A DNA stretch of 64,000 nucleotides from Malachius bipustulatus (Eukaryota > Arthropoda > Insecta > Coleoptera > Melyridae): NCBI GenBank assembly GCA_910589415.1, contig OU342631.1, forward strand, positions 1,860,001 through 1,924,000. Direction: 5' to 3'. Below are positions 10,236-64,000 of the stretch, piece after piece. Made by a program: the position numbers and the translations under genes. Each line of letters begins with the position of its first letter. The stretch's first letter is position 1. The notes under the pieces are model-generated. The model had not been told where the DNA came from. It searched no databases and was given only the letters and a program-made list of their open reading frames with translations.

Positions 10236-12125
10236 TTTTCTTCCATATAAAATATTTCCAAATAATAAAATGAATTGTGACATTTAGTAATAGAGTGCCA
10301 AGGAATCGTGCCATTGCCGTAGCAACATATGAACAAGCAGAGTTATCAATAATTATCTCTTCCTTCCTCGATAGCAAACAGCGATATTTATGAAATCAAA
10401 TGGATGTAATAACGTATGAATGGAATTGTCGGTTAAACAGTTATTTTCATTTTAACCAGAGTGCCCATAATAGGAGCATATTATAAGTGCCGTTAATAGA
10501 CGATTTTTCATTTAATTTATATTTCATTATGGAGAGGAAAGGAATAAATTGGTTCTGGCTAGATAAATTAGACAATAAATTCTCTATGAAAAACTGAAAT
10601 TGTGAAGAAAATTGAAGAACCAATGTCGAAAAATGAAAAAGACGCTTTCTAATTTCGATTACCTATTATTATGCATATTTTTTTCATTTTTAAGTTTTTT
10701 GTCGTGTATTTTTTTATTCAATTATTTTTCAATGTGATATTATTATCGTTATTGATATTTTTCAACTATTTATTAGTTATTTTATTTTGTTCCTAGTGAA
10801 GTTATACTTATTTACAAAACCTACTCTTACCTTTATATTTTTTAATTAAAACAATAATTTCGTTTTTGTAGCTACCTACCTGTTAGGGAATCTGTACACC
10901 GTTTGACAACCATGCAGTAAAATTCTACTAATATTGATTGACCACACACCTGAAGACAGACTGGAAGGGTGAAGGTGAAAGAGACAATAATAATTGCAAG
11001 AAAAAACCTCCCCCAGTGCCAGCACCAGCACCACAGCAGCACCACCAACATCAGCAAGTCAGTCGAATTCGAAGTTCGAACAGTCGAAGATATGAATTCG
11101 AGAGAATCATAATAAAGGGACGGTCGCCGGAACAACCTTACAAACTGATGGTCCGCGTCGTTTCATAATAATTAAATTTACATAACTACTTACCTTATCT
11201 TTAACTTCACAAAATCATCAATAATTATATCAATAAAAATACATTAAAAATTTAAAGTGTGTTATTTGATTAATTAATAAATAAAAAAGGGAGTTAAAGA
11301 AAGAGAAAGAATCAGCCCGTTCACTACCTACTTATATTTCTTGTTATTTTGGGAACTGTATCACGTTCCCACTTCAACTCATTTTCAATTAGTTTAATTT
11401 ATTTATAAGTTTATTGGCACTTCGTATAATTAGCTACGAGTATGCATTTTTTAAAATTTTGTCGCCTATTTTTATTTTATTGTGCACAAACCGCCCCACT
11501 TCCTGGTCAAGCGATACAAGAAGATGCGTGGAAGAGCACCAGAGAAGCGACGAGCAAGACAACGGTGATACGGCCCATTCAGGCTCATCCTCAATAATCG
11601 TTTTCAAAGTACGTTTCTCTAAAATTTGTGATTGCGATTCTACTTCCCGAAAACAACGGAACAAAATTGGGAACTCTCAACGACGGGGCCAACAACGGCA
11701 AAAGGTGAGTGCCTCTTCATTCAATGTGCGTTCGGTTTTTTTTGTTTTTTTTTTTGTATACAGACTTAGATAATATAATTGAACAAAAATTACAATTTTC
11801 CGAAATTAATAAATAGGTACAGTTAACAACATGTTATATTTTAATAATTTTCTATAGGTAGGTATACCTATTTATTTACAACCGCTAGTTGTTTCTACGG
11901 TAGAAAATTTAAAAAAGTTGTTTTGTATTGATTTTTATTTTTTTGTTATGAAAGTGCCCGCTGTATCGATGGGTGCTGATAATTGGTACCTACTCTTATG
12001 TGCCGATAAAAGATGCACGCCTAATTTTAACGTTTCCATAGTAGGTGCACCTGTTATTTTTTTACACCTAATATTTACTAATTTATTCAATATATTTATT
12101 TAAATAACCACAACGATTGCATTTA
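10236..12125. other. Upstream region, no confirmed gene
   Basis: Mostly AT-rich. Two richer stretches stand out: a CAG/CAC-rich run at 11020-11065, and 11480-11704, which ends in AAAG/GTGAGT with a good splice-donor look at 11705 and could be an untranslated first exon. Its open frame has no recognisable domain. No acceptor or partner exon is identifiable. Confidence 0.35.
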
Positions 12126-12130
12126 AAACT

Positions 12131-12362
12131 GTAACAGTGGGTATTATAAAGGCTCATTAAGCTAACGCGGACTGATTTCTGATGCAGTTTCTAGAAAAGT
12201 TACAGATTTTACGTGGAAAATATATAACAATTTAGTGATTCTCGTCATGAAATGGATTCTAAAAATGTTAATAAAAATACTTTAACGTCCATATTAGCTT
12301 TAAAAACGGGCACAGAAATCTGCCCGTTAGATTAATGGACCTTTATAATATTGGCTGTTAAT
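12131..12362. mobile_element. Short TIR element (MITE) with TAACAG..TTATAAAGG ends
   Basis: The left end AACAGTGGGTATTATAAAGG is mirrored at the right end by CCTTTATAATATTGGCTGTTA, followed inward by a shared CATTAA..CTAACG. The same ATATTATAAA-type end is seen on the element at 24982-26754, so the two appear related. Confidence 0.6.
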
Positions 12363-12749
12363 GTCATTCTATAGGATACTGCAATTCAAAAAAACTCTGC
12401 CATTGATAAATATACTTCTCTAGATATTCAAAATTCAGTTAAGGTCTTAAAGGTACCGATAATAGGTGCATCTACCTTATGTGAAAAATGGCATGAGGAA
12501 AGTCCCATATTATTTTTGGGCAAATAATCTGTCCAAGAGCTTGACCTACTAATTTCTGATACTTTGTATAGGTACTATAATAATATAGGTAATTATAATT
12601 ACTCTGATATAAAGATTACACTTAATGTTTAAAAACGCTCCTCAAGAGACGCTACTGATGGTCCGTCCTGACTCACTTACGAAGAGTCGTAATCGATTCG
12701 CAATAGAATCGAGTAATCACCTGGCCGTTTTGTGTATTTTTATGGGTGT

Positions 12750-12935
12750 TTGTCTCAGCCGGTATTGCCAGTTTGTTTTCGTTAGAGGCAGAGGCGCCAG
12801 TGACGGCAGTCGGCACGTCGGCGTCGGCAGTCGGCATCGGCATTCGGCACTTCGGCAGTGTTGTTGCGTGGTTGGTAGAGTGTGCAGTGTGTGTGTGGAT
12901 TTTACACGAACAGTTAGACGAGTTCACGTAATGTT
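12750..12935 (+). promoter_or_regulatory. GC-rich probable promoter/5' UTR of the ABCC gene
   Basis: This block is far richer in G and C than its surroundings. It carries a run of TCGGCA-type repeats (about 12800-12865) and CpGs, about 330 bp before the first coding exon. It has no conserved protein. A CTAG-type acceptor-like site (about 13190-13200) precedes the coding exon, so an untranslated exon may start here. No TATA box is evident. Confidence 0.4.
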
Positions 12936-13259
12936 TATAACCTCCCAGGGACACTCATATTCATATCTTTAAAAGCTTTATTAGTTGTTACATCGTGATT
13001 GTGATTTGTGACATCAAACTGTTTGCCGCAATACAATTAAAGACAATAAATTAGTAAATTGCATAAACAATACAACAAAAGTGGCCTTGTTTTTTCTTAA
13101 TTATTTCAATTGATTGCGATTTTTCAACACGATGTAGATCATTATAATATGCAAGAACCTTTGGATGATACCTATGCTAATTAATTTTGTGATATCCTAG
13201 CTGGAGCTGGCTAATGTTTTGCGAGAAAGAAACCTACAGGTGATAGTTAAGTTTTAACC

Positions 13260-62302
<49,043 letters not shown>

Positions 62303-64000
62303 TTTGCAATGGGAAATTCTACTTTGCATCTTCTTTTATGAAACTTGCTTAACTAGCTAGATTTTTTAAATTTCACTGACTATATGTAGTATAAGTACCT
62401 ACCTTTACTTCTTCCAAAATCTTTTTTCAAGTATATTCTGTACTTAAACCTTGCTACATAAAATATTTTATTAAAAATGTTGATGAGAGTTAAACTGAAA
62501 GTAAAACCAGTGAAATTTACTTACACCAGTGATAAAATTTACTAATAAGGATTTGTATTATAGCATTATTGTATGTGAGGTTGTATGTAAGGTATGTAAG
62601 ATATCTTCTGGTCTTGGTTGCTTCTTTGCCCCTTATTTGTATATGTTCCCTCAAAAGCAACCAAGAAATAAGAACTTACAGTTAAAATTCCATTTTTTCT
62701 TGCGAGAACCTGAGATAAGAAAAATCAGGTTAAATAGATGTTTTTATTATCCTGCTACCTCTCCTTATTCAAATGTTGACAGTAACCATGTTGTATAATA
62801 GAGAGGCCTGTATTTTATAATTTTAAATCTGCTACGAATTGTGTTCTTTTGCCACCATATAACTTCACTAAACCTATTGCAAAGTTTAGGTTTAGATGAA
62901 GCTGTCTCTTCTAAGACTTAGATTATTTCTGATTTATCACAGAGAAGAAATTTCTGCACATTCCTGGAAAAATATCTAGGAAAAAACAAGCAGACATTTT
63001 TCTAACATATTCCATATTCTGGGTTACTTTGACATCATTTCTGGAACTCCGTTCTGGAAAAATGGAACTTTCGTTGTTAAAAAATTAATATTAGTAGTAA
63101 TATGGAGCAAACTTTACAGGGTAAATACTGTTCTTTTAGTAAAATCACAAAGTATGGGCAATTTGTACTTCATCACTTTGTTTATGATTGTTAATGGTTC
63201 TGAAAAATGTTGAAAAAAAAAAGATTTTTAATTAGTTTGTGAATAGTTGGCACCATGAAACCAAGTTTCTATAATACAAATAAGCTTATTGTTCTATTGT
63301 TGATAAGATGTTCTATCAAGCTAACTAACCAGATATTAATAATAAATGTGACTTCTTTAAAAGACAAAAAATGCACAAAAATTTGGCTCTTTATGCTTTT
63401 AGCTTATCAATTTTAGCTCTAAGACTTAAAGATTGACCAACAAAAATAGACTGGCGGTTGGCCATGGAAGAGCGAGACAGCAGATAAGGTGTGTCTTCTA
63501 TAAGCCAATTACAATTTATTCAGTTAGTTCAGATAAAAGTCTGAAATTTATTAGAGGAGATCTAATTAGATAATATATTTCAAACGAGAGATAACTAACT
63601 TGGTAATTATTTGATTGGTCGGGTCAGAACCTCATTCTTGAAAAAAAAACAATACAAAATGAGCTGCAGCTCTTTTCTTGCTAGTTCAAAATAAATGAGC
63701 CATGAAAAAAACACTTTTGGATGGCCCACCGTCAGTCTTTTTTTTTTGCTAACTCTATCTTGTTCCATTATTGTTGTTTGTTGTTTTAATTTTATTATTT
63801 TCTTCGGACTGTAAGTAGGAGCATGTTTTATTAATTTAATTCTGCTTCTGTAGCAGCTGTAGTGTTAATGAAACAAGATCAAGCCATTGCTAAGTAAGAA
63901 AAATCAGGTGCTTCAAGGATGCAAGTCTGTACTTAAATACTTAATTTTCCTACAGAAGTCTTCTTTTATTGACAATAAAACAAAACATTTATGAGGTGTG
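62303..64000 (+). other. 3' flank of the ABCC gene
   Basis: No further exon is recognised. AATAAA-type signals occur near 63343 and 63687, but the actual poly(A) site cannot be chosen. Confidence 0.4.

Noticed and set aside
11414..11773. 119-codon open frame as a protein gene
   Set aside because: No domain, and a good splice donor at 11705 interrupts it; at most a non-coding exon.
12625..12972. 115-codon open frame and its minus-strand shadow
   Set aside because: They overlap the GC-rich promoter-like block; the openness is explained by composition and there is no recognisable domain.

Overview
The window is nuclear DNA of an arthropod, most probably an insect with a large, transposon-rich genome. 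It is AT-rich, has many short TACC/TAGG runs, long introns with GT..AG borders, I/R1-type and Jockey-type LINEs, a Copia LTR element, tRNA- and 5S-derived SINE pieces and many palindromic MITEs ending in ACAGGGTG. I cannot name the species or order from the sequence alone.

The one host gene I can establish is a complete ABC transporter of subfamily C on the + strand (ABCC4/MRP4-like, the group that includes the insect 'lethal(2)03659' proteins). I assemble it as 16 coding exons from 13260 to 62302. The exon lengths sum to 4050 nt, which gives 1349 residues plus a stop, and every splice junction keeps the frame. The start codon lies in a 74-nt exon at 13260-13333, 30.3 kb upstream of exon 2 (43647). 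Almost all mobile DNA between 13.3 and 43.6 kb therefore sits inside intron 1. A GC-rich stretch at about 12750-12935 may be its promoter or 5' UTR.

Layout: 0-4.3 kb holds a decayed RNase H-bearing LINE with a SINE-like insertion. 4.3-8.9 kb is non-coding and carries two inverted hammerhead-ribozyme motifs (6790-6856 minus, 7099-7166 plus) and a MITE. 8.9-10.3 kb holds LINE fragments and a tRNA-like SINE head. 10.3-13.2 kb is the region upstream of the transporter. 13.3-43.6 kb is intron 1, with palindromic MITEs, a 5.9-kb foldback transposon (15749-21623), several nested TIR elements (22.5-27.0 and 30.0-35.1 kb) and a 7.1-kb Copia element with identical 215-bp LTRs (35977-43074). 43.6-62.3 kb holds the remaining exons, with further MITEs in intron 5, a third hammerhead motif in intron 6 (54946-55018) and a Jockey-like LINE carrying a 5S-rRNA-related SINE in intron 14. 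62.3-64 kb is 3' flank.

The most unusual content is threefold. First, there are type I hammerhead ribozyme motifs with an intact or nearly intact core. Second, the foldback element has both arms carrying nine ~164-bp tandem units and an inverted copy of a short ORF resembling the N-terminal domain of Crypton-type tyrosine recombinases. Third, there are concentric palindromes in which several ACAGGGTG termini lie at matching positions on both arms.
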